Origin: Chlorella sorokiniana | Taxonomy: Eukaryota; Chlorophyta; Trebouxiophyceae; Chlorellales; Chlorellaceae | Direction: 5' to 3' | NCBI GenBank assembly: GCA_025917655.1 | Contig: CP084611.1 | Span: 1,054,001-1,118,000, forward strand | DNA length: 64,000 nucleotides | Part shown: one piece after another, positions 1-13,445 of the stretch | How positions within the stretch are numbered: the stretch's first letter is position 1 | How the letters are laid out: every line of letters starts with the position of its first letter | Translations under genes and position numbers: made by a program | The notes under the pieces: model-generated | The model's database searches: none | What the model was told of the DNA's origin: nothing | What the model saw: the letters and a program-made list of their open reading frames with translations, nothing else

Positions 1-3000
1 GCAGCAAGAAGCGCGGGCGTGTGGGCGCCAAGGCAGCTGCGACGGATGCGCGGCCTGCGGGCACGGCGGCGGCGGCGGCGGGCGGGGACGGCTGCCCGCG
101 GGGTGGCGCTGCTGAGCCAGCTGGCGGAGCACGGGCGGGGCTGCCGGGTGGAGGGTTACGAGCCGCTCTTCCGCCTGGCAGCCCGCCTGGTGCAGCCAGA
201 GTTCTTGGCAGCCCAGGGGGCGGCCTCCTCGGGCGGCGGCAGCGGCGGCAGCCGCACCGGGGGCGGGCCCGCAGCGGGCGACGACGACCAGCAGGCCGAG
301 GGCGGCGAGGTGCCGCCGCTGCCGCGCGGCGCCAGCGCGGTGCCCTCCGACTTTGCCCACACGCCGCTGCCCGCCCAGTCGCTGCGCCTGCTGCTGGCGC
401 TGGCGCTGGGCCACGCCAGGGTGGCGGGGGCCAGCGGCGGCCCGGCAGCGCTGGCGCGGGTGGCGCCGCAGTGGGCCCCCGCCTTCTCCCGCGCCCCCAC
501 GCCGCCCCTGCTGGCCTTCATCCGCGCCCTGATCAGCCCCCTGGGGGCTATGACGTGGCGCGCCACTTTGGGCAGCCCATGCTGGGCGCGCTGGGGCGCT
601 GCCTGCTGGCAGGTGCGCTCAGCGGCGGCGCTCACGCCTGCACGCACGCACGCACGCCGCCACGGCTGCCGCTGGTGCTTGGGGTCATTGTTTCTGTCCC
701 TTGGGCTGAGCCTTCGTGCATCATGCACCACTGGCTCTTTGCCTGCCCTGTGCCGCCAACCGCTGCTTCATAGCCCCAACGGTCTGGCTCCATCCCATCG
801 TGTGTTGCATGGCCCCCTGTGCAGGCCAGTTCCGGCAGCTGTGCTGGCCGCTGCTGGCGGACGTGTGTGCCACGCTGCGGCCGGGCGCCGCCACGGGCGT
901 GCCAGCCATCCTGACGGCAGCGGGGTGGGGCCGCAGCTGGCGGCGCTGGTGCGCAGCACGGTGCGGATGGAGGGCCTGCAGGCTGAGCAGGCTGAGGGGC
1001 AGCTGGAAGCGGCGGCGGCCGAGGCCTGGGCCGCGCTGGCCTGCCTGCCGCACGCGGCAGAGGGCGCGGCGCAGGCGGCGGCGTGCTGCGGGGCGCTGGT
1101 TGCCGCCACGCGGTCTGCCGCAGACAGCGCAGAGCAGCCCGACGACCAGGCGGCTGTGAGCGGCGAGCAGGGCGGCGCCTCCACCCAGCTACTCATGCTG
1201 CACTGCCGGGCGCTGGGGGCGCAAGCCGAGCTGCTGGGCGGCGGCGGGGCGGAGGGCGGCTCGCAAGTGCGGGCGGCGCTGCTGCCGCAGGCGCTCTCCC
1301 TGCTGGAGCGCCGTCCGCGCTGCTTCCACGCTGTGTCCGCTGCGGCGGCGGTGCTGGCCCAGGCGGCGGCGGCGGGGGCTGAGCTGGATGAGGGGCTGCT
1401 GCGGGGGCTGGCGCCGGCGCTGGCCCCCAACCTGTCGGCGGCGGCGCAGCCGCTGCGTCGCGAGACGCTGCGCGCGCTGTGCTGCTTCCGCATGCCGCCC
1501 ATGCTGGCGCCCGCGGGTTCAGGTGGGCCTCTCTACCTGCCCTGCCTTGCTGGCGCCCAGCAGGGCTCCACCTCAGCAAGCAGCCCTGGAACGTGCGCAA
1601 TCAATATATCTCGCGACCATGGTCCCCCCCCTTTCCCCCACAGAGGATGCCGCCAAGGGCGTCGCGCAGCCGCCCTGCGACGCGCTGCAGCAGCTGCTGG
1701 CGCTGGAGGAGCGGCAGCAGGGCGCCGACGGCGGGCGGCCCTCGGTGGTGGCCCTGGGCCGCATGCGCAGCTACCTGGAGTACCGCCGCCTGCCCGACTG
1801 GATGGTACCGCTGGTGGTGCATGAACTGCTGGGGGTGCTGCACATCAGGTGAGCGTGGGTGTGTGGGTGTGGTTGGGGGGGGGGGAGGGCCAGGAGGCTG
1901 ATGGGTGTGCGGGAAATGCTTGAGCGGCCAGGCAAGGGGAAAGGGGACTGATGTGATCCTGCTGGCTTTTCTCGCCAGGCAGGCACGTGTGATCACCTCA
2001 GTCGGCCTCTGCCCGCCCCTCCCCACCTTCTGGCCCCCACAACAGGTTTGCCGCGCTGTGGAACCCCACCCACGATGCGCTGGCAATGGCCCTAGATGCA
2101 TACCCCGCGCTGACCTGGCCGCTGCTGCACGCACAGCTGGCGGCAGCTCAGCAGGCCTTCCTGGGGGGGACTGCATGGCCCGCCCCACACGCAGCCCAGC
2201 AGCGCGCAGCTGCCGCCGCTGCTGGGCCCGCGCCGCGGTCGCCGCGGCGGCCGGGCGGCGCGGCGCCGTGGGCGGCAGCACCGACGCCGCAGTGCGCCTC
2301 ATGCACCTGCTGCGGGCGATGGCGGCCGCCAACAACAGCGTGGTGGAAAGCAAGGCGCGCGACTGGGTGCCTCTGTTCCTTGCTTTCGCCGCCGCCTCGC
2401 CGTCGCCAAACATGGAAGAGCGTGAAGCGTCCAACGGTGGCGGCGGCGGCGAGGAGGAGGAGGAGGAGGAGGAGGAGGAGGGCGATGGCGGCAGCGCAGC
2501 GGCGGCGCCCGGCAGCAGCAGCGGCGAGGTCACGGGACGCGCGTGGCGAGGCGCGCTGCGTGACTGGCTGGGCATGCTGGGGGGCCTGCGCGGCGCGCGG
2601 GGCATGTACCGCTGGGAGGCGGTACAGCGGGCGGTGGCGGTACAGCTCATGGACGTGGACCCTGCGGTACAGCAGGGCGCCCTCAAGTGCCTCAAGGTGC
2701 GCCCCTGGCCGCCCTTCCGGCAGCCCAGCCCAGGCACCTTGCAGCGGCGGCTGCCCAGCCTTCATGCCAGCGTCTGCTGGTGCTGAGGCAGGCGCAATCT
2801 GCTTCTGCTGTCCTATTTATCTACTCTCCCTACCCTCCTGCCCCCTCCCCGCCAGGTGTTCAAGCTGAAGTTCCTGCTCCCTTACCTCGACCGCCTGTTG
2901 CGTCTGGCAGACAACAAGACGCTGCGGGAGGAGCTCACCGCCTTCCCGCTGGGGGCCAGGTGGGCTGCCGCGCTCCCAGGGGGCAGGAGGGGTGGGGGTG

Positions 3001-6000
3001 GGGGTGGGGAGTGTGTGTGGGGGGGAGGGCGCAAGCCTGCGGCTGGTGGCCTGCTGGTGGTGGGTCTGAGCGCATGCTGCCAGTATGGGGGCGAAGGATC
3101 TACGGGTGGGTGGATGGGTCACCAGCTGTTGCAGAGGCACAGCACCTGGGGTGTGCCTGCCTGCCACCCACCCCACCTCTCCACCCGACATCCCTCTAAC
3201 CACACCTCACCTGCCCCCGACCCCGAACCCCCTCCCTTTCCCCTGCAGCGCCACCTCTTTGCGCGACGACGAGGCGGGCGGCGCGCTGCTGGCTGAGCAC
3301 CGCCCGGCGTGGTGCCGCTGCTCATCCGCCTGCTGTTCCCCAAGATGCGCAAGCGCTCGGGCGCCTAGGTGGCAAGGGTGAGCGGGGACCCGCATGCGCT
3401 TGCAGGGAGGTGGACAGGATGTGCAGGGCTGCTGTGCACGAGCAGCTGCCGCCCTTCGCTCAGCGCCAGGGTTCCAGGGCTTGACCGAGACCCATCGCAG
3501 AGGGCGAGGGCAGCCGCACCGCCCTTCAAATCGGGCGGGGCCGTGAGTGGTTGTGCTGTGCTGCCTCACAAACCAACAGCTGTGTTGGCCCCCCCCCGTT
3601 TCCAGGCGCCCCCGGCTCCGCACGCGCCGCCATCCTCAACTTCCTGGCCGCCGCCGAGCCGCCCGAGCTGCGCCCGCTGCTGGAGCTCTTCCTGGCGCCG
3701 CTGTCCCCCGCCTTTGTGCGCCCCGCTGGGCCCCGGGCGAGGCTGAGCTGGCGGCTCTGGTGGGGGCGACGACGCCGACGCGCACCGCCTGCTGGAGGGG
3801 CCGTGGTGGGGGCGCTGCCTGGGGCGCCAGCCGGGCGCCTGGTGGCTGGCCCACGTCGACGCGGCGGCGCTCAACGGCCAGCCGCTGCGGCGGCGGGTGG
3901 GCTACCTGAATGCGCTGGAGGACCTGCTGAAGCACCTGGGGCACCGCATGGAGGTGGGTGCTGCTGGCGGGGCGTGCGTCTGAGCGGGTGGAAAGCGTGT
4001 GTGCTTCGCGGCCGTGTGTTTGAGTGGGCGGCATGTGGGTGTGTTTTCTGTGGGGCTGACCTGCCTCAGGTCTACCTTCAGGCTGCCTGGTACCGGGGCT
4101 GTGGCATGCTTGCTGGGGACGGGGCGGTTGGGAGGGCCCGGACCTGAGGGCAGCTTGCCGCCGCGACACGCTGCCTGGTGGCCCCAGCCTGTGGTGGCCT
4201 GCGGAGGCCTGCCGCGCGCTGTCGCCCGATGCAGCGGTGCGACTGCCGTACTGCTGTACCGCCACACCACCGTACCGCAGATGTACCTGCCGGAGCTGCT
4301 GTCGCTGGCGGTGGCGCTGCTGGAGGGCGGCGTGGCGCCGCTGCTGGCGCACGCCGACGGCGGCGGAGGCCACGGCGGTACCGCTGGTACCGCCACCGGT
4401 GCAGAGGAGCTGGAGGAAGGGGCCAGGAGATCCGCTCCCGCTCCCTGCGCCTGGTGGCGGCCACGCTCCAGCGCTCCCCGCCGCCGCCGACTACCGCTTC
4501 CTGTGGGGGCGGCTGCTGGGGCGGCGGCGCCGCTGCTGCCGCGCCTGGCGGCCGAGGCGGCGGCCGACAAGGCGCCGCCGCTGGTGGAGCTCGCCGCCGC
4601 GCTGGCGGCCTCCCAGCACCTGGCGCCCGTGCTGGCCGACGGCTGCTCCTGCGCTGTGCCCGCTGTGGTCAACGGCGTGCGCGGCGTGGAGGCGGCGCCG
4701 CCGGCCGAGGCAGCGCCCTGCCGCGAGCCCTGGGCCTCGTCGCTGCGGCGCGGCAGCGGCCTGCTGGCGGCCTGCGTGGGGGCGATGGCTGGGCAGCGGT
4801 GCTCGGAGGCCACGCGGGCGCCATGCTGGGCGCTCTGGAGTCGCTGTTTGACCTGCCAGACCCGCTGGCGCAGCAGGTGCTGGGGCCGCACATGCCTGCC
4901 CTGCTGCTGGGCCTGCAGAGCATCGTGGTGTCCGCTTGGCAGGCCACGCCCGGCAGCAGGCCCAGCCGCCGGCCGGTCAAGGGCTCCAAGCCCGCGGGGC
5001 CCCGCACCGCCACCGCCAGCCGGGCGCTGGCCATCCTGGAGCTGGTGGGCAGCCGCGCGGCCAGCTGGGAAGCCGCGCAGCAGCTGACCGACGCGCTGCT
5101 GCCGCTGCTGCTGCCCCGGGAGGGCGGGCGGCGGCGGGGCGGCCGCGGCGAGGAGGCTCGTGGGGGCGCGCGCTGGCCGCGCTGGCCGCGCTGTGGTCAC
5201 GCCTGCCCCCGCCGAGCTGGCGCAGCGCCCAGCGGCGCGCGAGCAGCTCCTGGCGGTGGCCGCCGCGCTGGCGCCGCTGGCGGGGGGCCTGACAGGGCGG
5301 GGCAGCCGCGCCGCGCTGTGCGACGCGTTTGCCGCCGTGGCAGCGCTGCTGCCGGAGTTTGGCGAGGCGGCGGCGCTGCTGGCTGACCTCAACGCCATGT
5401 CTGCCACCGAGGTGAGGCCCAGGCAGCCGCCCTCTGTCCACTGTTTCTGCAGCTCGCGCTGGCCATCGCTGGCATGCCCGCCTCGTGCGGCGGGTGCTGA
5501 ATCCCCAGTCCCCCAATGCTTGCCCTGCTCACCCCATTGCTGTGTCAGGGACCTCTGGCTTGTCTGCTCACACCACCCTTTTGTCCCCCTCGCCACACAG
5601 ATTGACGAGATGGATTATGAGCGGCGCATGGCGGCCTACGCGCAACTGCTGGCCCCGCGTGGCAGCGGCTCAACGCGCGGCAGGCCGCCCCCTGCTGCAC
5701 CACTGCCTGCACGACCTCCGCAACGCAGGTGAGCGGAACGAGCCGAGGGGTGGCGGCCGGGAGTGGGGTGGGGGTGGGCATTTGTTTCTTTGTTGTTGAA
5801 ATGGGTCGAAGAAAGAGGGGCTTGCTATGACGCTCCGCACTCCCACCAGGCAGCACAGAAGGAGCGCTGCATGCCGACGAGAGACCTCTGCGCCTCCCCT
5901 CTCCCCCAACAACCTCCCCACAGATGACCTGGCTCTGCGCCACGCCGCCAGCCAGGCGCTGTCGCGGTTCGTCGAGGGGGCAGCCGCCGCCACGGCCGCC

Positions 6001-9000
6001 GCCGCCGCCGCCGCCGCCGGCGACGCCGCCGCGGCCCCGAGGGCGGCGCCCTGCTGTCGGCGGCGCAGCGCGTGCTCTTCCCCCAGCTCAAGCGCGGCCT
6101 GCCCGGCGGCGGCGCTGGCGGTGCGGCAGGAGCACCTGGCCCTGCTGCGCCAGCTGGTCCGCTCCTTCCCCTTCCAGTACCCCGACCTGGTGCAGCTCAC
6201 GGGTGGGTGGCTGGGGCCCCTCGGCACCCTGATTGGGCATGCGATGCTCACGTTTGTTGCCGCCAGCAGTACGCTGTACCGCGGGTGGGCGTACTGCGGG
6301 CTGCGTCGTCATTGTCAGGCCGGCCTGTGCGGCTGCGCCCTCCCCTCCACGCGTGCTTGCTCACTCACACATATGCCGCCACCACCACAACCTCGGTCGC
6401 AGACGCCGACGTCGAGGTGGACTTCTTGCTGAACGTGGCTCACATCCAGCTCCACCGACGGGCCAGGTGGGGCCTGCCTGCGCTGGGCTTTGCGGGCATG
6501 CGCCAGCCCATGCTGCCGCTGTCTCCTCCCGGCAGTCGACAGCGCCGTCTGGCGAGGCCCCAAAGGGGAAGAGCGGAAGCTTGCGCGGCTGCCACACCCT
6601 ACAGACAGACCAGGGAGGCCTGTGCCCCCCCCGCCCTCGCAGGGCCCTCACCCGCCTCACCAAGCTGCTGCGCACCGGCGAGGACAACGCCGGCGCCGGG
6701 GAAAGCGGCGGCAGCAAGCCGCTGGCAGTGGGCTCCCTCATGGGCGTGCTGCAGCCGCTGCTGCTGCAGATGGTGGTGGAAGGGAAGGGCGGGGAGGAGG
6801 CGGGGCACGAGGCGAAGCAGGCGGACAAGGACCGCGGGTCCAACGTGGCGGACGCCGCTGTGGTCGCGCTGGGCGCGCTGGCCGGCGCGCTGCCCTGGGT
6901 GCAGTACGCGCAGCTGCTGGGCCAGCTGCTGCGCCTGCTCAAGCGCCACGCGGACGGCGACGCCAGCAAGGCGGTCATCCGCACCGCGTGCGCTGTGGTC
7001 GACGCCTTCCACTTCCCGCTGCCCACCGGCGACGAGGCGGAAGCGGCGCTGGTGGCGGAAGAGGCGGAGGAGCCGGAGCAGCAGCAGGCAGTTGCACAGC
7101 GCAAGGACAGCAAAGCTCGGCAGCAGGATGGAGGTATGGCGGCGGCGGCAAATGGCCGGGAGCCGGAGAGAAGACGCTGGCAGAAGGAGAGCCTGCAGCA
7201 GCTGAGCGAGAGCAGGAGGAGGGCGGGGGAGGGCGAGGAGGGTGAGGAGGAGGAGGAGGAGGAGGCTGGGGCGCCTGAGGAGGCGGCGGCTGGTGCCGGC
7301 GGCGGCGGTGCGGTGCCCGCTCGCGAGGTGTACCGCCTGTTGTCCCGCCGCGTGGTGCCGGAGCTTCAGGCAATCATGGTGGACCGCGACACTGTGCGGG
7401 CGCCCGTGGCACTTGCAGGTGACAACGGAATGCTGCCTTGCTGCTTTGAGGGGTGCCAGCCATAGCTGGGGTGCCGTGGCAGGCTGCATATACGGCTTTG
7501 TTGTCCCCGCCGGCGTACCCTTCAGCAGCGCCCCCAATACACACACCTGCAGTCGTCAAGGTGCTGAAGCTGCTGCCAGCTGGCGCCATGCGCCTGCAGC
7601 TGCCACGCACGCTGCAGAAGGTTGCCAACCTGCTCCGCACGCGCATGCAGAGCACACGGTGAGGCGCAGGCGCGGCAGGGCTGGTGGCGGGGCTGGGGCG
7701 GGGCGGTGATGTGGGGTGAGGGGAGGGCGTGCTGTGGCCTGTACCGCTGTGCACGGCTTTGCACCAGCTTGCAAGTCCTCTCGTCCCTGCTGCCCAGCAA
7801 CTGAACCTCCCCAGATAGCCATCACCCACCACCCCGGACACATGCACCTGGCCGCTCACTTCCACCCCCCAACACCTTATACGCAACACCCGCCCATACC
7901 TGCCCCCCAGCGACGGCGCGCGTGCGGTGCTGGTTTCCATGGTGAAGCAGCTGGGCCCCGACTACCTGCCCTTCGTGTGCGACGTGCTGCAGTCGGGTGA
8001 GCGAATGGCCTGTGTGTAGGGAGGGGGAAGTGTGTGTTGGGGAGGGCCGCGCGCGCGCGTGAGGCGTCCGCACCCGAGCAGGTCACTTGTTGTGAACCTT
8101 TGCCACTCTCCCTGCCGGCCCTGTTCCCGTCCGGCTTGTCTCCGCTGGGCAGCCGCACGCTTGCTGCCTGCCCCGCCTCACTGCACTTGATCTCCGCCTA
8201 CCCCTGCACGCAGCCTGCCCCCCAGGGGCTTCACCGCCCACGTTCTGGGCTACACGCTGCACGCTGTGGTGGAGGCGGTGGCGGCGGCGGGCACCCCGGC
8301 TGCCTGGACGACTCCCTGCTGCTCATCTTGCCGCTCATGGAGGTGTGCGAGCGGCATGCTTCAGAAATCGTCAGAGGAGGAGACTTTGGCAAAGAAGGGG
8401 AGGGAGGGCTTCCCAGCAGCCCTTCGAGTTCGATTGGCCTTTAGGGGAGGGCCCCCATCGGGGTGGAGCTGGCCTGGCGCCAACCACGCGCGCACACCTG
8501 AGAGCCCTGCCCCGGCACCCCGACCAACCATTCTTTGCCCCCTGCACCCCAAACCTGCCAGGCCGACCTGTTTGGCGAGGTCGCCGAGGCCAAGGAGGCG
8601 GCGGAGTTTGCGGCGGCGTACAAGGAGGCGCGGCGGTGCAGGGCATACGAGACGTACCAGCTGCTGGCATCCATCATCAGCTTTGGGAGCGGGTGGCGGA
8701 GCTGCTCACAACCGTGCAGGTGGGGCGCTGCCCGGGCGACCGCTTGACACCGAACAAGCCCAAGAAATGGGATCTGGCGCCAGGGGGGCTCTGGGTGCGG
8801 GCAGCGTTGTGGGCTGGCGGCGCCTGCTTGCCAACCCCGGCCGCTCTCCTTCCCGCCTGCAGGGCCGGCTGGCGGAGGCGAGCCACCCCAAGACCCGGGC
8901 CAAGCTGTCTCAGCTGCTGCAGCACGCTGCGCGCGGCGTGCTGGCCAACCCGACAGGTGTGCACCCGCCGCCCTGTCGGGCTGCTGCTCCAGCAGTCGCT

Positions 9001-12000
9001 GCCCAGGGCCCAGGGCCCACGGCTCCTGCCTGTGGGGGCTGTCAGAGCCCTCCGTGTACTCGTACTTAGGACATGCCCCCCCCAAGCGTGCACCTGAAGC
9101 ATTGGCCTCTTCCTGTCCAAATGATTGATGCCTGCTGTCGTTTGCCGCCCGTGCAGCCACCCCCGAGGACCTCTGCATGTTCTTCTATGCTACCGCCGAC
9201 TCTGGGCTGGCGGCGGAGGAGGCGGCACGCGCCAAGGCCAAGGCAGCCGCCGGCGCCGCGGTGCCCTCGGGTGAGCGGCGGCAGGCAGCGGCTGCGCAGC
9301 CCAAGGCAGCAAGAGGGCGCGCCTTACAGTCAGTTGTGCGGCACTGCCTGGGGACAGATTGAGGGCGCGCCTGCTCTTGGCGACTGATGTTCTGTTCCAC
9401 TATTGGTTCCCGCAGGCGAGGGCGAGGGCGAGGGGGAGGAAGCGAGCGCCGCGCTGCACCAGCACCTGCTGGTGGAGTTTGCTCTCAGCCTGCTGCAGGC
9501 GCGCTGCGCAAGGGCATCATCAACCCGCGCGCTCCGGGGGCAGGTGTGGACGCGGTCCAGCTTTTGCGCTGCGGCATGTCGCCAGCACTCAGCATGCCGC
9601 TGCATGCAGATGCAGTTCGCTCCTCAGGGTCTTCGAGCCTTCAGGTTGCAGGTGCCGCTGCCCAGCAAAGCTCCAGCGCTATCAGCTCACCAGCCTGCCT
9701 GCTCCCCATCCACCCACCGTGACAGGAGAGCTCCTGGACCCGCTGCTGCCGCTGCTGGTGCGAGCCCTGCGCTCCCGCCACGCCCCCACAGTCACCTCCG
9801 CCCTCCAGGCCCTCAGCCTGCTCATGCAGAGCCAGCTGGCGGGCTTGCAGAAGACAGCTGGCGGTGAGTGGCGGGCCGCATTGCTGCAGACGGCCGGTTG
9901 CTGGTTGCCACAGCCCGCATGGTGCCTCTCACTGCATGCTGTTGGCCTCTTTCCACAACCAATGCTGCCCGCCCGCTTGGTCACTCCACTGCCCCGTGCC
10001 CCCCGCCCCTCCCCCCGTCCTCCACACACACAGATGCTGGCAAGGCTGTGACGGACCTGCTCAAGCGCTGCCCCAAGACCAGCCACCCCATCGCCCAGGA
10101 CTGCTTCAAGCTACTGGGCGCCCAGCTGCGCCAGTGCCAGCGCTGGCAGCCGTCGCCCGCCCAGCTGCGCTTCCTCCTCACCTGGGCCTTTACAGACCTG
10201 GAGGAGGGCGGCGGCGGCGGCCACGCCTTCCACCTGCTGCGCGCCATCCTCTCCCGCAAGCTGGTGCTGCCCGAGGTGTACGACCTCATGAACAGGGTGC
10301 AGGTGGGTGGGGGCGGTTTGAGGTGGTGCTGGTCTGCTGCGAAGCGGTGGATCAAACGGCTGGGGACCCGCCTGGGTTTGTGTTGTGCTGTGTTGCGAGG
10401 GCGGCAGCGTGGGCATCAGCAGCCTGCTATAGTGCTGCTACAGTGCAGGACAAGCCGGCCTGACTGCGCGCTTTCCCCCAGGCACCCCCAATGTCTCCAA
10501 CCCCCACCCCCACCCCCACAGGAGCTGATGGTGCGCAGCCAGGCGGCCCCCATGCGCGCCGCCTGCTCCTCCGCCCTCCTCCAGTTCCTGCTGGACTACC
10601 CCCTGGGTGCGGCTCCCCTCCACCTGCTGCTTGACGCTGCGTGCTCCCCCTCCCCCTTGTTGCCTGCCGCACCCCCGGCCCCACCAGCTGCCCGCTGCAG
10701 CCCCAACAGTGCCGCGCCTGCAGCAGCACAGCCGCCGCCTCCGACCGTGCCTGCGCTGCCTGCACCCCCTGGCCCCCTGCCTCTGCTGAGCCCGCTGAGC
10801 TTCCTGTGTGCAGGGGAGAAGCGGCTGGAGCAGCACCTGCAGTTCCTGCTGGCCAACCTGTCGTACGAGCATGCCTCGGGGCGGCAGGCGGCCCTGGATA
10901 TGCTGGGGGTGGTGCTGGCCAAGTTCCCGCCTGAGCTCGTGTCCCGCTGGGCGGAGATGGTGGGCGGGGGAGAGGGAGAGGGAGGGGGGCTCTTGCTAGC
11001 CACCTGCAAGCCGTTTGTGTGTGTCATCCCTGCGCCGTTTGTGTGTGTCATCCCTGCTAGTTCAGGGGCAGGGGCAGGGGACTGGAAGGCTGTACTGCAG
11101 ATTGCGGGACAAGGGATCCTGAACCCTACGACAGAAGGGGGAAGAGGCATGGGCGGCGCCGCGCCTGCCCTCTGCCCTCAATGCTTGCCCACCGCCGCCC
11201 CACTCTCTGCGCCTCTGCCCGCTGCAGGTTTTCCTGCCGCTGGTGGCCCGCCTGGTGAACGACGCTGATGCCGGCTGCCGCTCCTGGTGGGAGACGCGCT
11301 CAGCACGCTGCTGCGCCGCGCTGGGCCGCCGCCACGCGACCGCCTCGCCGGCTACGCCTCGCGCTGGCTGGCTGGCGGCGACGCGCGGCTGAGCCGGGCG
11401 GCGGCGCAGGCGCTGGGGCTGATGGCGGAGGTGGAAGCGGCCGGGTTTGCGCGGCGCGTGGCGCCCTGCTGCCCACGCTGGCGGGCTTGCTGGAGGCGCG
11501 GGCCGACATGGACGATGCAGCAGCGGAGGCGGCGGTGGAAGCGGGCGGCGAGGACCTGCTGGCGGCGGCGCCCGGCTGGCAAGAGGCCTACTACGCCCTG
11601 CTGCTGCTGCAGCGCCTGCTGGAGGGCGGCGGCGCCACGGCGGCGCCCTGGCCTGGGCCGCGGGGCCCCCCGCCCGCCGCTGCTGGGCAGCCACCCAGCG
11701 CTTGCTGCTCCACCGCCACGCCTGGGTGAGGGCGGCTGCGGGCGCCTGGTGGGCGCCGCACTCGCGTCCCCGCTGTCGGCGGACCCTGGCTGGCGGCGGG
11801 CGGCGCCGGCGCTGCGGGGGCGCTTGCGCTCTCCTTCTTCCGCCAGCTGGACAGCGAGGCCGCTGACGAGGCGCTGGCGGGGCAGGCGGTCAAGTGCCTC
11901 GTCTTCCTCTGCACGGCCATGGCTGACGACGACGCGGCGGCGGGGCGCCTGCCGCCGCCCCTGCGCCTGCCCAACGGCGGCGCGGCGCAGAACGGCTCTA

Positions 12001-13186
12001 CCGCCGAGGGCGATTCTCAGGCGGGCGGTGGTGACGAGCAGGAGGATAGCGAGGAAGAGGAGGAGGAGCAGGAGGAAGACGAGAAGGCAGGGGAGGAGGA
12101 GCGGCGGCAGGACGACGGGCAGGCGGCAGCAGCGACCCAGCAGGACGGCAGCGAGGAGGAGGAGGAGGAGGAGGAGGAGGAGGCGGCGGCTGAGGCCAGC
12201 GCTGCCGAGGAGGCGGCAGCGGGCAGCCTGAGCCTGCAGGGCCTGGTGCGCCGCATGGTGCGCCTGGCGGACGACAAGACGTACGCGCGGCAGCTGCACC
12301 GCGGCGTCGCACTGCGCTTCATCGCCGCCCTGGCCAGCCGGCTGGGCCCGCAGCGCGCGCCGCCCTTCCTGCCGCTGCTCATGCGCCCGCTGTACCGCAT
12401 CACCGAGCCAGGTGGGCGGAGTGCCTGGCTGGCTGGGGCAGACGCGTGCGCGGGCGGGTGCCTGGCCCTTCAACGCCGCCCGTTCTGCTGCGGCTGGCCT
12501 GCGGCAGTCCGCACACAGACGCTGTGGCTTATATGTTCATACTTTCTACCCAGACATGCAATGTACAACAATGGCTGAGGGGACTGACCCCTCTCTCTTT
12601 CTTTCTTGCCGAGAATGCGCGCTTTCTTGTGTGCTTCTTGCTGTGGCTCACCCACCGCCTTCCCCTCCTCCCCAGGCGCCACCGGCAACCCCCGAGGTCC
12701 GCTCCCTGGCGGACGAAATCGTGGCCCACCTGCGCAGCCTGGTGGGCGCGGACGCCATGCTGGCAGGCTACAACGCGGCGCGCGAGGCGGTGCGGCGGCA
12801 GCGCGGAGAGCGCAAGCGCAAGGCGGCGCTGCAGGTGGGGCGCTGGGTGGGGCTCGAGGCAGCTCCTCGCTGCGGAACGTGCGAGGAGTGCAGGGAGGTC
12901 GCCAAAGCGGTTGCGTTATGTGTCCTTTGTATCCTTTGTGAGCGATTGCGGTGGCTCTTCTTTCGGCCTTCATATCCTTATCCTCCCCCTTCTTCTTCAG
13001 ACCCTGGTGGACCCCGAGGCAGCAGCCAAGCGCAAGATGCGCAAGCAGCAGCGTAAGGCGGCAGGCAAGCGCAAGCAGCTGGAGCACGTCAAGCGCCTGC
13101 GCTCGGCGGGGGTGGTGGTCAAGAACAAGCGCCCGCGCACAGACGGCGGCGGGGGCGGCGGCGGCAAGCGTGGCCGCCGCGACTGA
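1..13186 (+). CDS. UTP20: UTP20, SSU processome component (5' partial)
   Basis: HEAT-repeat scaffold of the U3 snoRNP/SSU processome, nucleolar, needed for 18S rRNA maturation. Spliced blocks align in order with human UTP20 from memory: HELLGVLHIRFAALWNP (about 1820-2075), YPDLVQLT then NVAHIQLHRRARALTRL (6175-6655), the DRIM-like ARAVLVSMVKQLGPDYLPF and GFTAHVLGYTLHAVVEA (7925-8285), ADLFGEVAEAKEA (8560-8600), AILSRKLVLPEVYDLMNR (10243-10300), LQFLLDYPLG and NLSYEHASGRQAALDML (10580-10905), and a basic tail rich in K/R (12960-13186). More than 20 exons; most introns are 80-250 bp. Human UTP20 is about 2,785 aa; the first several hundred residues lie before the window. Glu-rich low-complexity tracts sit at about 2449-2481, 7222-7262 and 12048-12182. 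One base appears missing near 11283 (NDADAGCRS to LVGDALSTLL) and other joins also need frame changes. RRP12 is the alternative HEAT family but does not share these blocks. Confidence 0.9.
11010..11057. repeat. 24-bp tandem duplication in UTP20 intron
   Basis: Two adjacent identical 24-bp copies, each starting GCCGTTTGTGTGTG, lie in an intron of UTP20 between the NLSYEHASGRQ exon and the next exon at about 11228. No function is apparent; it is an ordinary intronic duplication. Confidence 0.85.
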
Positions 13187-13445
13187 GGGTGCCGGTACGA
13201 TGCCAGGCCAGCTCAGCAAGCAGAAGTGCAAATTGACAGGCAAGGAACGAAAGCAGAAACAGATTGAGAGACAGCCTTGAGCGCACATATGTGTGACAAT
13301 CTGAGACAATGTGAAGCGGCACTGCGACCCTTGTTTACAGCAACAGCAAGTGCACAACCAAGAAAGCATGCAATTGGTGGAGTTGCATGCCTCCAGCGAA
13401 GCAGCCCTGACGCTCCGCACAGTAAAAGGTCCCTTAATGGAAGGG
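13187..13445. other. convergent 3' ends of UTP20 and IBA57-like gene
   Basis: 259 bp between the UTP20 stop and the stop of the gene on the opposite strand. It must hold both 3' UTRs. It is less GC-rich than the flanking exons; I see no gene in it. Confidence 0.6.

Noticed and set aside
4240-4400. Cluster of GTAC cores, including a GGCGGTACC hairpin, as copper-response elements
   Set aside because: It lies inside the UTP20 gene body, and GTACC words are common in this GC-rich sequence; no promoter context.
3902-5596. 564-codon open frame on the minus strand
   Set aside because: Antisense shadow of UTP20 exons in very GC-rich DNA; composition is Arg/Ala/Ser/Pro with no motif.
1-13186. RRP12 as the identity of the first gene
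   Set aside because: Both are HEAT proteins of ribosome assembly, but HIQLHRRARAL, ADLFGEVAE and AILSRKL blocks in this order are those of UTP20.
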